Assembly (NCBI GenBank): GCA_015499985.1
Contig: JAAAUF010000358.1
Span: forward strand, 2,747 to 37,723
Direction: 5' to 3'
DNA length: 34,977 nucleotides
DNA from: Haplosporangium gracile
Lineage: Eukaryota; Mortierellomycota; Mortierellomycetes; Mortierellales; Mortierellaceae
The notes under the pieces are model-generated. The model was not told the DNA's origin, searched no databases, and saw only the letters and a list, made by a program, of their open reading frames with translations. Shown one piece after another: positions 20,257 to 31,670 of the stretch (position 1 is its first letter; each line of letters opens with the position of its first letter). The position numbers were made by a program, and so were the translations under genes.

Positions 20257-22719
20257 ATGAACAGGACACACCCTCTCGAGATTCCAGAGATCCTCACAAG
20301 AGTCGGACGCCATGTTCCCCTCTGGGTCCACTCAAAACCCACTCGCTCCTCCTCCACAACTACATCACCACCCATCTCCGAAACCCACAACCAAACCAGT
20401 AACAGCACCAGCACCAACAGCATTACTCTCTCACAAGTACCAATGGGCCCTCCATACTTCGACCCTCAACACCTCCTGGCCTGCATCCAAGTCAACCGGA
20501 CATGGCACGACATCTTCCTTCCCATCCTCTGCTTCTCCTTTGACGACACCGCCGTCCATACCGCTCCCATCACCACCTTCTTCCCCTCTACTGCTGTTAC
20601 CATAGAGGGAGAAGAAAGGCAGATGGTGAAGTTTTTGAATCGCAACTCGCCAGCGGTTGATTTCTTTCTTCGTAATAGTTTACGGTTTAGGCTGCTGGTC
20701 CTCACGAGGCCGTGTGCCCCTATCCTGGCACTCCCTCCTGCTCACTTGCCCATTCATCTTCTGCACCTTGAGCTTGTTGGGTTAGACGAGGATGCTCCCC
20801 CCTTTGGATTTGTTCACTCTTTGCAGCCCCACTCCTCCTCCGCCCTTCTTCCTCCTTCTTCCTCCTCCTCCTCCATCAGTCCTCCTCCTTCAACAACCGC
20901 AACCACAGCAACAACAACCCCCCTATACCCAACCCCAACCTCGTGTAACGAATGGTCAAAAGCCCTCATCCTCCAAAACACTCGTCTCCAAAGCCTCCGT
21001 TGGCAAGGTGGGGATTTCCAACGCGACAACCATGGCATGCTCGATAGCCTTGCCCTTGCTGCAAAGCTGCATCGGTTACAGGATTTGGTTCTGGAATGTT
21101 GGAGACTCGATCAGGGTTTTGTCGAGTTGTTGAGGAGTAACCCAGGTTTGAGGACTTTGGCCCTCGATTTCGTGATCGGCGAGGCTCTACCGCCTCCTAT
21201 GTCAACGGGATTGTCAGCGGAATTGTCGGCAGGAAGGGATGGTGACAGCAGCAGCAAAGCCACGATGGGATCGTTGTCATCGTCGTCATATTTGTTGTCT
21301 TTGGTCAACATACCCTCCAGCGCTTCTTCAAACGGCGCTTATACCCAAGCAAAGGCACCGACATTGACTAATACAACAACAACATCAACAGAAAGATACT
21401 CACCAGAATGGCACGACGACGACAACTATCATCACCTTTACAACATGAACCCAAAACAAAGGAACCCAAACCCATACGGATTCCAACTCCTCCACCTCAC
21501 CTGTTTGAGCGTCTGCAAGGACGTCGAAAATGGTGCCTTTGAGACCTTAATCCGACTCTGCCCCAACCTCGAAGAGCTCTCCTGGATGGGGCCCCTTGAC
21601 TCAGACCTGGAGGCGCTCACTATCAACCTTGCACAATGCTGCCCGCACGTCGCGGTATTGACATACTCGACCGTCGATATCTCTGAGCCCGAACACCGCT
21701 ATGCAGCCCTAGTCCGCAGTCTGCCCGCCCTCGTCGATCTCCAGATCCGGATCCCGACTCTTGAGGGCGGAGAGTTTGCGAGGGCTCTGTTATCGCAGCA
21801 TGCGACGACGTTAGAGATCTTGGACCTGAGGATCGTCAATCGCAGACCATCCTCAGCAACGAGTGAACAGAGTCGAGAGAGTCTAAGAAAGATTTTGATG
21901 GGATGTTCCGAGCTGACGGCGTTGTCGATTGAGGGGGCTGAGAGGATGTCAGAGTACTTGTTCTTATTTACTTGGGCCTGTTCGCCTCGTCTGCACCGGT
22001 TGTTCTTGGCTGCCTCTATTTCTGGAGATGCTAGCGGCCCTGGTGGTGTTCCTGGGGGAGATGTGGTTGTGGCGCTCGAGGATCAAGGACAAGGACAAGG
22101 GCAGGGGCAAGGGCAAGGGCAGGAAGTGCAAGGAGTTCAAGGTGGAGGTACACGTTCAGAGGAAGATGGCTTTATTGCGGAGGCTGCGTTGTACGGCTGG
22201 ACTGTCGTGGGCAGTTCCAGACCACCTCCTCGTCGCCGTCGTCATTCCAGTGGCACCAATATCAACGATTTTGACGAGGAGGAGGAGGAGGGGGAGGAGG
22301 AGGATGGGGACGATAATGAGGAGATCGTAAGCGGTATTGGAGGCAACTTCACAGGATCGAATCCGATCCCTAACCACAGTAGCAATAGCACAGGCTTGGT
22401 CGGTGAAATCAGCCATTTTTATCAAAGTCTCAACGCTACCCCTCTCACCACGTCTGCCGCCTCCACCAACACTTCTAACACTCAAGTCCTTCACAATACC
22501 AGCGACAGCAGCAACAACAGTGATGAGTATACGCCCATGTTCATTGTCCCTTCGACAGCATCTTCTTCTTCGTCGTCGACTTCATCCTCGTCCTCAGCAG
22601 GATCGACATCCTTTGTGCGGGATATGATGCACCGCTTCGAGGACATGCCGCGTCTTCAGTCATTTGTCCTCGAGGGCGTCGAGTACACCCGCATGCCTAC
22701 CCTGATGGCCGCTCGTTAA
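20257..22719 (+). CDS. Probable F-box / leucine-rich-repeat protein
   Basis: Single-exon gene of 820 residues starting MNRTHPLEIPEILTRVGRHV, an F-box-like opening; the helix with CIQVNRTWHDIFLPIL (residues ~72-87) resembles the second half of an F-box. Irregular leucine-rich segments follow (SLRWQGGDF, LVLECWRLDQGFVELLRSN, LEELSWMGPLDSDLEALTIN, LVDLQIRIPTLEGGEF). If correct, it would act as a substrate adaptor of an SCF ubiquitin ligase; substrate unknown. Low-complexity inserts include a (GQ)n run (about 22084-22125), a Glu/Asp tract (about 22275-22325) and a Ser run (about 22558-22600). The first in-frame ATG is used as the start. It is convergent with the RECQL4-like gene, 205 bp away. Confidence 0.7.
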   Translation: MNRTHPLEIPEILTRVGRHVPLWVHSKPTRSSSTTTSPPISETHNQTSNSTSTNSITLSQVPMGPPYFDPQHLLACIQVNRTWHDIFLPILCFSFDDTAVHTAPITTFFPSTAVTIEGEERQMVKFLNRNSPAVDFFLRNSLRFRLLVLTRPCAPILALPPAHLPIHLLHLELVGLDEDAPPFGFVHSLQPHSSSALLPPSSSSSSISPPPSTTATTATTTPLYPTPTSCNEWSKALILQNTRLQSLRWQGGDFQRDNHGMLDSLALAAKLHRLQDLVLECWRLDQGFVELLRSNPGLRTLALDFVIGEALPPPMSTGLSAELSAGRDGDSSSKATMGSLSSSSYLLSLVNIPSSASSNGAYTQAKAPTLTNTTTTSTERYSPEWHDDDNYHHLYNMNPKQRNPNPYGFQLLHLTCLSVCKDVENGAFETLIRLCPNLEELSWMGPLDSDLEALTINLAQCCPHVAVLTYSTVDISEPEHRYAALVRSLPALVDLQIRIPTLEGGEFARALLSQHATTLEILDLRIVNRRPSSATSEQSRESLRKILMGCSELTALSIEGAERMSEYLFLFTWACSPRLHRLFLAASISGDASGPGGVPGGDVVVALEDQGQGQGQGQGQGQEVQGVQGGGTRSEEDGFIAEAALYGWTVVGSSRPPPRRRRHSSGTNINDFDEEEEEGEEEDGDDNEEIVSGIGGNFTGSNPIPNHSSNSTGLVGEISHFYQSLNATPLTTSAASTNTSNTQVLHNTSDSSNNSDEYTPMFIVPSTASSSSSSTSSSSSAGSTSFVRDMMHRFEDMPRLQSFVLEGVEYTRMPTLMAAR
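22084..22125 (+). repeat. GGRCAR hexamer repeat encoding (Gly-Gln)n
   Basis: Tandem GGACAA/GGGCAA/GGGCAG hexamers encode alternating Gly-Gln in the F-box/LRR gene. Copy number is likely polymorphic. Confidence 0.8.
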
Positions 22720-22747
22720 TTTCCATCGTCATATATTCTGCATGTAA

Positions 22748-22760
22748 AATAAATAATAAA
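22748..22760 (+). terminator. Two overlapping-range AATAAA polyadenylation hexamers of the F-box/LRR gene
   Basis: AATAAA occurs at 22748-22753 and 22755-22760, 29-36 bp after the stop codon. The arrangement suits 3' end formation before the convergent gene begins at 22925. Confidence 0.6.
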
Positions 22761-22924
22761 ACGCTGATTTGAAGTGAAGGCATTCTTATTCCACCTCCTT
22801 CTCTTTCCTCCACATCTGCACACTGAATATTCACTCCACATAAGCGACATGAGTTTAATTAATCGTCTAATATCTTCGTTCTCTCTTCTTCTTCCTCCTC
22901 CTCCACTCGTCCTCTCTCAATCCC

Positions 22925-25900
22925 TCACCGCTGCTGCTGGCGCTGCTGCAAGCGCTGCACCCGCTGCTCTTTAGTGATCCGTGCAGCCATCTGCATCATC
23001 TGCGCAAAATCAAAGTGCATGTACTTGCCCCAGTACCGGTGATTCCTCCATTCCATTATCGGAAAACATGGGCTGGAAATTCCATGGAAAATCCGGCACA
23101 CAACTCTCGGAGAATCAACCACCTTGGTACTGCTACCCGTCAACCCCATATCTCCTGACGACGACAATTGTTGCTGCTGTTGCTGCCACAGCTGGTTCAA
23201 GAACACCTTGAGGTCCACCTCAACAGCCGACCGCCACTTGCGCTGCATGTTCGTCACAAGCTCGTTCTCATAGTCGTACAACCGCATCGTCTTGTCCATC
23301 CGCACAACCGCCTTTGAGGTTTTGGATCGGCTATGCTCAGACACAGACATGTCGTCGTCGTCGTCGTTGGCAGCGTCGCCGGCAGGGGCTCCAGCTGCCT
23401 TAGAAAACAGCTCGTCCTCAGCATGCAATCCACCAATGCCTTCTCCAGATCGCTTGGCAAAGTACTCCTGAATGCCCTTGCGCAGGACCAACTCCGCGTA
23501 TGTCACCTTGAACGATCCCGAGCCGTCTAAACCAGTTGCAGGTGCCTTCGCCGCAGATTTGTTCCGCTTGGCGGCAGCTTTGGCCTTCATACGCATCTCG
23601 ATGTACTCCAAATCAACATCGTCCTCATACTCGCTGCTCTCAGCGCCGCTCTCGCCATCATCATCTCCATCAACAACATCCCTCTCGTCATCCTCATCAT
23701 TGTTATCATCATCCCTTGATCCCAATAGTCTCGGCTTAAAGACCTCCTGTTGCTGCCATGTCTCGGTAGCCACAGACTGGAACAGCTCGTACACTCGATC
23801 AACCTTGGCTACACCAACTCGCTCAACAGCGCACAACTTCCGATGCAATCGATCCGCCAACGTCATAATAAAGTCGTCATGGTCCTTCTCATATGCTTCC
23901 TCGTCCCTATCAGGACCACTGTCCTCTGCTTCAGGCATGTCGACATCCATAGCGCTGCGTTTATGTTGTCGAATCTCCTTCATACAATCAGCCGGCTCGC
24001 TCAAAATCTCGACACAAAGTCCTGGATCCGTCATCTCATAGACAGCCCACTTCTTCCGCTTCCACTGCTGCAGTTCCTGCGTCAGCTCCGTGAAACTCAG
24101 TCCGCTCAGCTGACAGAGTGACACAGTGTCACAGCAATACGCCATCGACAGACTCGATCCTCTCAGTCCAGACTTGCTGCTCCCTTTGCGACCTCGTCCA
24201 TAGGAAGATGAGCTATTGCCACTGTTGGCGTTGTGACCTGTCATGACTCCATGCTTTAGAATCAAATCGACCAAGGGGACCTGATCAGCACGCTCCGACA
24301 ACGCCTCCGCGTCCAACAAGAACTTGACCGTACACTTCGCCGAGATCGACCCAGTGACCTTGATCGGGTGAGAATCGTCCAGCTCCACGTAGCTCAAAAG
24401 CGTTGCCAGAACCTCCTTCTTGATGTCATACTCCTCCTCCACAAGTTCCTCCCGGACAACAACGACTCGCTTGCCAGTGGTCGACACCTCGCATGACAGC
24501 AGCCCAGACGGAGGAGGTATCACGAGAATGCCGACCGTGGAATGAACAAGACTCTGGAACTTGGACTCCGCTTTGCCACTTTTGATACCCAGTGCTCGCT
24601 GGTTGTTCTGCTTCCGTTTTTTGGCCAAGTCCTGGTTTCCATCATCATCCGCACTAATTTCGTCCGCATCACCATTCAGGTCTCGCCGCCTCTTGGTTGT
24701 TCCTGCAGCACCAAGGTTCAAAGAGTCAGAAATCTCTCTCCTCGAAAACAATTTCTTGATCAACCGCAGGACAGTGCCCCAGTCCATACCGTCCGCATAT
24801 GCCAAACTCCGCAGCCTCATATAATCGTCCTGGTTCAAGAACATATGGCAGTAGGACTTTTCGCCATCGCGACCGGACCGTCCAATCTCCTGAATATAGT
24901 TCTCCAGCGACTTGGGGAGACAATAGTGGATGACACTGCGGATGTTGGATTTGTTGAGTCCCAAACCAAAAGCAATCGTCGCCACCAAGATTCGGATCCC
25001 TCCAGGCACTCCACCTTGGCTTGACGAGCCTGGTCCTGCCTTGAGTCCGCTGTCATTCATAAATCTATGCTGAATCCGTTGACGATCCTGAGACGACTTG
25101 CCAGCATGGTAACTCTCGGCACTAAAGTTCCTGACTCTCAAAAACGCCGCCAGCGCGTCCGCCTGTGCCTGTCGCATGACATAGATCAAGATGGCATCCA
25201 TAGCTGCAAATCGAGGTGACTGCAGCAGATTCAACAATGCTGGTTCACGATCTGCTTCTACAGAGACAGTCATGGCCAGGTTGTCACGAATGACCGGGCC
25301 CGACAAAACTCCTGCACTCCGGTCAATATTCAACATCGCGCAGATCGAGTCCTTGGTGCCCTCTGTTGCTGTTCCTGTCAATCCAACTACGCAAGGCGAC
25401 TTGAGATCTGAGATGAGGACATGGTTGAGGAGCAAGTATGCTGGGCGGAAGTTGTGCGACCACTCTGACAGACAATGAACCTCGTCTACACACACAAATG
25501 GGATCGGTGGGATTCTCCTGGTCCGAACAAGACTCAAGAACGACTGGCTCTGCAACTTTTCGGGCGAGATGAACAGGATCTTGATGATGTTTGACGTCAG
25601 CTTCTCCATAAAGTCTTTGAACTGCGCTGTCTACGAATTATAGATGAAATGGAATGAGATCGTTAGCTCGTGATACGTATATTTGAACTCTGATCAAACG
25701 CGAAAGAAAAGATGTTACGCCTTACTGTTTGTTCGACACTTGTCCAGCAAGCGCCAATCAAGCCTGGTGGGAGACACTTGACTTGGTCATACATGAGAGA
25801 GATCATTGGAGAGATGACCAAAGTCAGTGTAGGGATGCCCAGTTTCGAAAGAATGTAAGCAGGGAGCTGGTATGACAACGACTTGCCACTGCCTTATGTA

Positions 25901-28900
25901 AATAAGCGGAAATTAAAAATATGGTGTTAGGACGAACAGCAAAAATTAACAAAAGGACAAATACAGACCTTACCGCAAATACAAACCTGTGGGAAGAACG
26001 AGAAGTGACGATTCATGTCTCAACGTCCGCTTGATGGAATCCAGCTGTCCATCCCTGAACGAAGGATATCTCCAGACTTTCCTCAAAATGTGCTCCAAAT
26101 TGACGCGGAAACCCTGCGAGTTGTCAGTCTCCAGATCACCATCGTCTTCTCTCTGGTTCTGGAGCTCCAGTTCCTTGACGTACTCTTCCGGGTCGTGCTC
26201 CTCGCCGGCCTGCGCCTTCAAGTATCTCGGAGAAATCGTCACGACATAAGGATCCGTGATGTCGTTAACGTTGCCATACCACGGCATATCGTCGTCTTCA
26301 TCCTCAATCTCAAGCTCTTCCCCCGTTTGACTCATGATCAGCGCGTTGTCGTCAAAGTCCTTATCATACTCCGACCGCCAGCTGTCAGCGTCAAAGAGGG
26401 TCCTTCCTGTTCCTGGTCCACCAGCAGCGGCACCACCATACCCTCCAAATTTGGAACCACCGAATCGAGATCTCCCACGAAAGCCTCCGCGCTTGCCACC
26501 CGTTCCGCGCTGTAGGTTGTACGCGACAAAGTTGCCCTCATTGGCAGGAGCACCAAACTTGGACGGCTTACGAGCTCCAGCCCTTCCTTGCCCTACACCA
26601 GGAATCCGGCGATCACTCTTGACCATGGGCCTGTTGGAGTTGGCCCACCCGAAAGGCTGCTCCTGTTCCTGCTCCTTCTCTTTCTCTTTCTTTGTAGCCG
26701 GTGATGTTGGTGCATCGGCTTTAGTGGATGCTGACTCGGTGGCAGGCGTATATATTGAGTTGTCAACGGTTATATCAACAGTCGCAGCGGCGGGTTCTTC
26801 AGCCTTGGCCTTGCCGGCTTTAGATGCTTTGGTCGCCTTGGGTACGGCGGTCGCTGCCTTACGAGCCCTTGTCGAAGCCTTTGCAGCAGCTGCTTTGGCA
26901 GACTCAGCCTCAGCCTTTTCCGATGGTGCCACAACAACTATCGGTTTGGTATTAAAATGGTAATTAATATCGACCGCTGTTATGGAAAAACACATGCTAG
27001 TTGTTAAATATCAGGTTTAGAACATAACCTACTTTTGTGAAGTCGCGTGCTTCTCTTTTGGGTATATCTCTTCCGTGATGGCGCCGTTGTCATGTGTCCA
27101 GATGCTCGAACATGTTCACCCTGACTATCCTGCTCCTCCCAACCATCATTGTCATCTGCAACATGCTCTGGGAAAATATCAGTAGGCGGCGCATCCGCAG
27201 GTACCTTCGACTTTGATACGTCACCGGAGTCTCCGTATCCGACGTCGGTCATCTGTCTCTCGTTGTTGTGCAAGTTGAACTCAAGCTCAAACTGCGCAGA
27301 TTCCTCCTGACTAGGCATGGACAACGACGACCGCACTTGACGACGTCGCTGGTGGTGAGAGTGGAACCCTGGCGGGACAACCCACAATCCTGCATCTGGC
27401 GTAACACTCCCAGGAGTCGGTTGCGAGAACGTCAGACTGGGCTGCTGACTAGGCGTCCGTGGGAGAGAGATCTGGCTTGGCGATCTTGTTGCAGTTGGGG
27501 ACGTGAATCCTTGCGAGAATCTTCTTGAAAACGCCGGTGAATCCTGTGCGCTTCTATAGGCTTCCATATCTTGATCGTCGGCATCGAATCCGTGCGTGAT
27601 ACGTCCTGTTGAAGGTGATCGACTCTCGTCCACATCGCTGATAGACATCGAATCCAAGGCTTCATGAACGTCAGCCGCATGTGTTGAACGCATTTCCAAG
27701 AGTTCAGCTCCGGCACCAGTTCCATGAGAAGGGCTCTCCATTCCAGCAAATCGCTCGCCAATGTTGAGAGAACGATAAGGAGAAGAAAGACTGGTGTGCG
27801 GGATGCTGGGTCGTAGAAAAAGTGAGCGCGCTGCCTTGGCTGCTCCTGATTTTTGGGGTGTCGAGAGAAGAGGGCTCTTTGGGTAAGTCGATGATGGAGA
27901 AAATGTGCTCTCCTGTGGTGTCGATGTAAACTGTCGGTTCAGCGTGTCGTTGCTCTCAGACTGCGGTTCTAGATCTTCCTTGACGGGCCCAGACACCTTT
28001 GCGGGTCTCTTGGGACGTCGAACGTTCATGCCTCCAAATAACGGAGACGTTCTTGGACGAGATGGCGAAAAAAAGACGTTCAGGGTGTGCGCTGTTGATA
28101 TCCGTTTTGGTGTTGGCGTGCGTGCTCGTCGAAAATTCGGGGACGATCCTTCCATAAAAGGATTATCGGATGAACTGTCTTTGTTCCGATGTGTAGGAGT
28201 TGTTAGTACAGCACTCGAAAACTCGCCCTTGACCTCCTTGACCTGCTCCCGGATTGTGAACAATGAGCTTGGAGATCTGAACCCTGGCGAACAAGCAAGT
28301 GATCGGTGCCTCGAGCTCCGTGAAGGGGAAAACAAGATGTTTTTAGTCCGCTGAGATTTTGGCGTGGTGCAAGTGGATCCTGAGGCATACAGAAGTTGTT
28401 CCTCGCTGGTCTTGTTTCCCCGTCCAGGTGACATGAATCCTGCAATGTTCCTAGGTGATACATACTCAACTATGGGATTGTGCTTTTTGCTTGGTGTCCT
28501 TAGGCCCAACACGTCGTACGTCCTTGAAGGTTTGGTTGGAGTTTTCATAACATCGGCTTTTGACTCCTTGTTCTGACTGCGACTGGACGCTGTTGCTGTC
28601 TCCTTCCCCTTTGTCTCCAATGATGCTGTTGCCTTGTTCTGTTCCTGTGATGCCTTGACCGCCAGCGCCTTCTTCAGCTTCGAATACGCCCTGTATTTCT
28701 TCACTATAAAAATAAGAAATGGTACTGATTGGTCAGTTGAATGCACATTGATAGTGCTAATCTTGACGGTACAGGTCCAGATCTAAAACGTTATCCAAAT
28801 CTAATTCACATACCCATAGTGGCATCCTGGGCTATATCGTCCTGAGTCGCGTCGCGTTGATGGGCAGCCTTGAAGTTGGCCTCCCAAGCCTTGAGCTCAC

Positions 28901-29351
28901 GTCGTGCCAGTTTCAAATCATCTGGTCCAACACTATGATAGTCAATCTCGGTGCTCTTCGAACTGCGAGATATGTTTGACGACTGTTCTGCCTTGTGAGA
29001 CTGGGGGGCGTCGTTGTCCCTAGAGGAGCCTGGTGACAGAAGCGAGGAAGTGACCGAGGCAAAGACGTGCTGGAGTTGAGAGGTCGAGGCAGTAGCATGT
29101 TCAGAGACATGACCGGAGTAGTGAGCTGATCTCAATGCTGATGGTTCCTGGTGCTCTGAAACATGGGCGTGCCTCTTGGAAGTATTGGGTTTGCTGGCAA
29201 AGGGGTTCTCTTCGATGGTGAGTGCAGCAGTCGAAGCTGAAGAACGAGCACGGGAAGTCGAAGGGTTTGAAGGCGCACGCTTGGAAGGACCACTTAGAAA
29301 AGGGTTGTCGTCCTCCAGGAATGGGTTCTCCTCAAAACTGTTGGCGGACAT
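22925..29351 (-). CDS. RECQL4-type RecQ DNA helicase with Sld2-like N-terminal domain
   Basis: Five minus-strand exons (29351-28814, 28703-27033, 26976-25987, 25892-25726, 25630-22925) join in phase to 2023 residues; introns are 110, 56, 94 and 95 nt. Residues ~144-193 ([15 protein letters not shown], then [14 protein letters not shown]) match the Sld2/RECQL4 N-terminal segment. Residues ~230-690 are a disordered linker dense in Ser/Thr-Pro. A Lys/Ala-rich and Gly/Arg-rich region contains NFVAYNL (885-891), like human RECQL4 NFVRLNM. The helicase core has LPTGSGKS (1063-1071), DEVH (1171-1174), [19 protein letters not shown] and [10 protein letters not shown]. The C-terminus has [12 protein letters not shown] (from 1968) and [10 protein letters not shown], diagnostic of RECQL4. 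Inferred roles are replication origin firing and repair in the nucleus. It is longer than human RECQL4 (1208). Motif II is DEVH rather than DEAH. Confidence 0.9.
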
Positions 29352-29916
29352 TATCGCGTTGCTTCTGTGAGAGATGTCAATGTGTTTTGTTGTCTCTCTT
29401 TTGCCACCAAAAATGGGTGTTCCTGAGGGAAATGAAGAACAAGGTCAAAAAGAAAAGTCCGAGAGATGATGTGTTGAATGGTGCCAATAAATGCGTAAGG
29501 GATGGTGTCGAGTACGTTTCTATATGTTGCTGCTTTCTGCACCAATGGTGATGAGCTGTTGGTATCAAGGGTGTAGTGTTGCTGGTTGTTGCAATGGGCG
29601 AGTTTGGTGTTGAGGAGACTGAGAAGAAACAACAATAACAACAGAGCTGCTGTTTGACCGTAACGTCCATTTGTAGTCAAATTACGCGCCGGTGTTGAAA
29701 AGCCACGGGTAAAAACAGTCAACTTATCACATGACCATTATCTCTTCGTTGCTAATTCTAGAACTGACTCCGCCCGCACACACAAGGTGCTCTAATACGC
29801 ATTCCTCTCTTGGCTGCCGACTGTTTATTGTCACTTGATACCTACACTAAGATCGCCGAAATATACGTCTTGCTGCAGGGGAGGGCGTATCTCAACTCCC
29901 CCCCTCAGTCAATTTT
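29352..29916. other. Intergenic region upstream of the RECQL4-like gene
   Basis: This 565-bp region contains the promoter of the minus-strand helicase gene and the 3' end of the F-box gene on the same strand. Pyrimidine-rich stretches on the minus strand (reading from about 29650 to 29360) probably form the helicase leader. No other gene was recognised. Confidence 0.5.
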
Positions 29917-31670
29917 TCACAATGTTCTGTGGGGTTTGCGCCCGTGCGCCTTCGAAGCCGCAGCATTGAACCCCCAAAACAGCCCCAATCGAAGACACCG
30001 CAGTTTCTCCTGCTCCAACCACTCGGCCACCTGATGTTTCCAGTAAACAGCAGGAGAATGATGCATCAGAGTCGTGCTTGGGATATGGTGCTGAATGACA
30101 CGAATTGGTGTTGTTGACGAGGAAATGGCAGCGACCTGTGAGATGGATGATGACAGTGTCGAGGGGAAGGAGGGCATTGAGGTCATCGCAGGTGTCGAAG
30201 CCGGCGTTCTTGTGATAGTGGATTCCAAGTTCTCATTGCTGCTGTTTGTGGTCGCCTCTGAGAAATATAATATCTGCGACTGACTTGAACGAGCGACTTG
30301 GGCGGGAGTGACTGTTATTGGTTGACCAGAACACGGGTTCATGGTTGTAATGCTCTGTGCTATCCGACGGTGGTGGGGCAGAATCAAGGGCGATGGCATT
30401 TGCAGTCCTGGGGTCATGGCCACCGCTGTATGATAATCATTGATGCTGTTGGAGTTGTTGTTTGGCTGGAGAAGGGCTCCTGTGGACTGTGAACCGGGAT
30501 GTGGCCGAAAAGAGGTCAATGCACTCGAAGTCGTTGCATAACCAGAACCACTCAACCCGGATGAACTCGCTACCCCTGCATGACCAACTGAGCCTCTTCG
30601 CAATCCATGCTCGTCCGTATTGCTTGGTGTGGAGTCCAGCCCATCCTCGTTCCCGTCATCCATATAGCCTGATGTCTTCTTGAGGGTGTGTAGGATAGCC
30701 CCACTGGGTGCTGATCCCGATTGATCCTGATGTGTAGAGGCGGAAGACAAGGCGGACCCTGACGCCCCTTGTCCCGACAGCTGGTGTTCTCTGATCCAGG
30801 AAGGCGAAAGGAGAGGCTTTTGTCCCGCAAAGATCGATCCCGAAATGGTCAACTTGTATGTGAGTCTCCAAAGTAGGGCATCGCTGGCAATGAGGCTAGG
30901 TAGCAGTACGAGCGAAAGTAAAATTTCTTTGGTGAGTTGTCAATAAACTATGTTTTACTTCGACTTTTCTTTTTGGCAATCAACGATTAGTGAAATTAGG
31001 AATGTGACGGACACAAGCGTCATTGAGGTGTATCCTTGCAACAAGCAAATCAACAAACAAGAGACTCGAGCCCACACTGCTCGGAGAATATGCAAATCGT
31101 ATGGGGATCGAGGGAGTATGTGGTGCGTGAGAAGAAAATGGGTGGTATGATTACTTACTTGTGAAATCGCCGGCTGACCTGCATGGCTCGCCCAAGGTCC
31201 TTGCAGTCATAAGCAAGGATGAAAAACACCAATCTCCAGACATCATCGACCAAGTCCGCAGCCCTCGGTTCCTTGCCTTTGCCTGCGCTTCCCATCGCCT
31301 TGCTCTTCCCGTTGTTTCCAGACTGTCCTTCCGACTGCTGGTACGGGGTTGTGAACGACAGCTGCCCAGAACATCGCAAGTACTGCTGGTGTCGTTGTTG
31401 TTGAGAGTAAATAAGTTGGCGCTGATTTTCCTGTTGTAGTCGCTGTTGTTGCTGGATGTAAACAGTCTGATGCTGCTTTTGGGCGATGAGGGCTTCGGTA
31501 GACTTGAGGGACTGCCCAGCAGCAGCAAGGGTTGTTAGTAAGTTGGCTGCGGTAATTGCATCGGATGGTGCGGTGAGGGGGGAGGGGGAGGAGGAGGAGG
31601 AGGACGGCGATAACTCGAGGCGGGGCCCGGTAGGGGATGGAGGAACGGCGACGGCGACGACACGGGGCAT
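29917..31670 (-). CDS. F-box protein with low-complexity C-terminal region
   Basis: Two exons (31670-31159 and 30895-29917) separated by a 263-nt GT-AG intron give 496 residues. The start MPRVVAVAV is the only ATG in the open frame. A Ser-rich then Gln-rich region precedes an F-box at about residues 146-182 (DLVDDVWRLVFFILAYDC, LGRAMQVSRRFHNLI), with the intron falling inside it and the splice giving RRFHNLIASDALLWRLTYKL, the usual F-box continuation. The rest is Ser/Thr/Gly-rich without repeats that I recognise, ending with a possible amphipathic helix (VAEWLEQEKLRCLRLGLFW). The likely role is an SCF ubiquitin-ligase adaptor; no substrate domain is visible. It is transcribed away from the nuclease-like gene to its right and lies upstream of, on the same strand as, the RECQL4-like gene. 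Confidence 0.75.

Noticed and set aside
23472..24041. 189-codon plus-strand frame within the helicase gene
   Set aside because: Antisense shadow of acidic and Ser-rich helicase codons.
27004..27032. Stop codon after SKPDI as the natural end of a stand-alone Sld2 gene
   Set aside because: An in-phase 56-nt GT-AG intron removes it and the downstream region carries the RECQL4 linker motif NFVAYNL; kept only as a possible retained-intron product.
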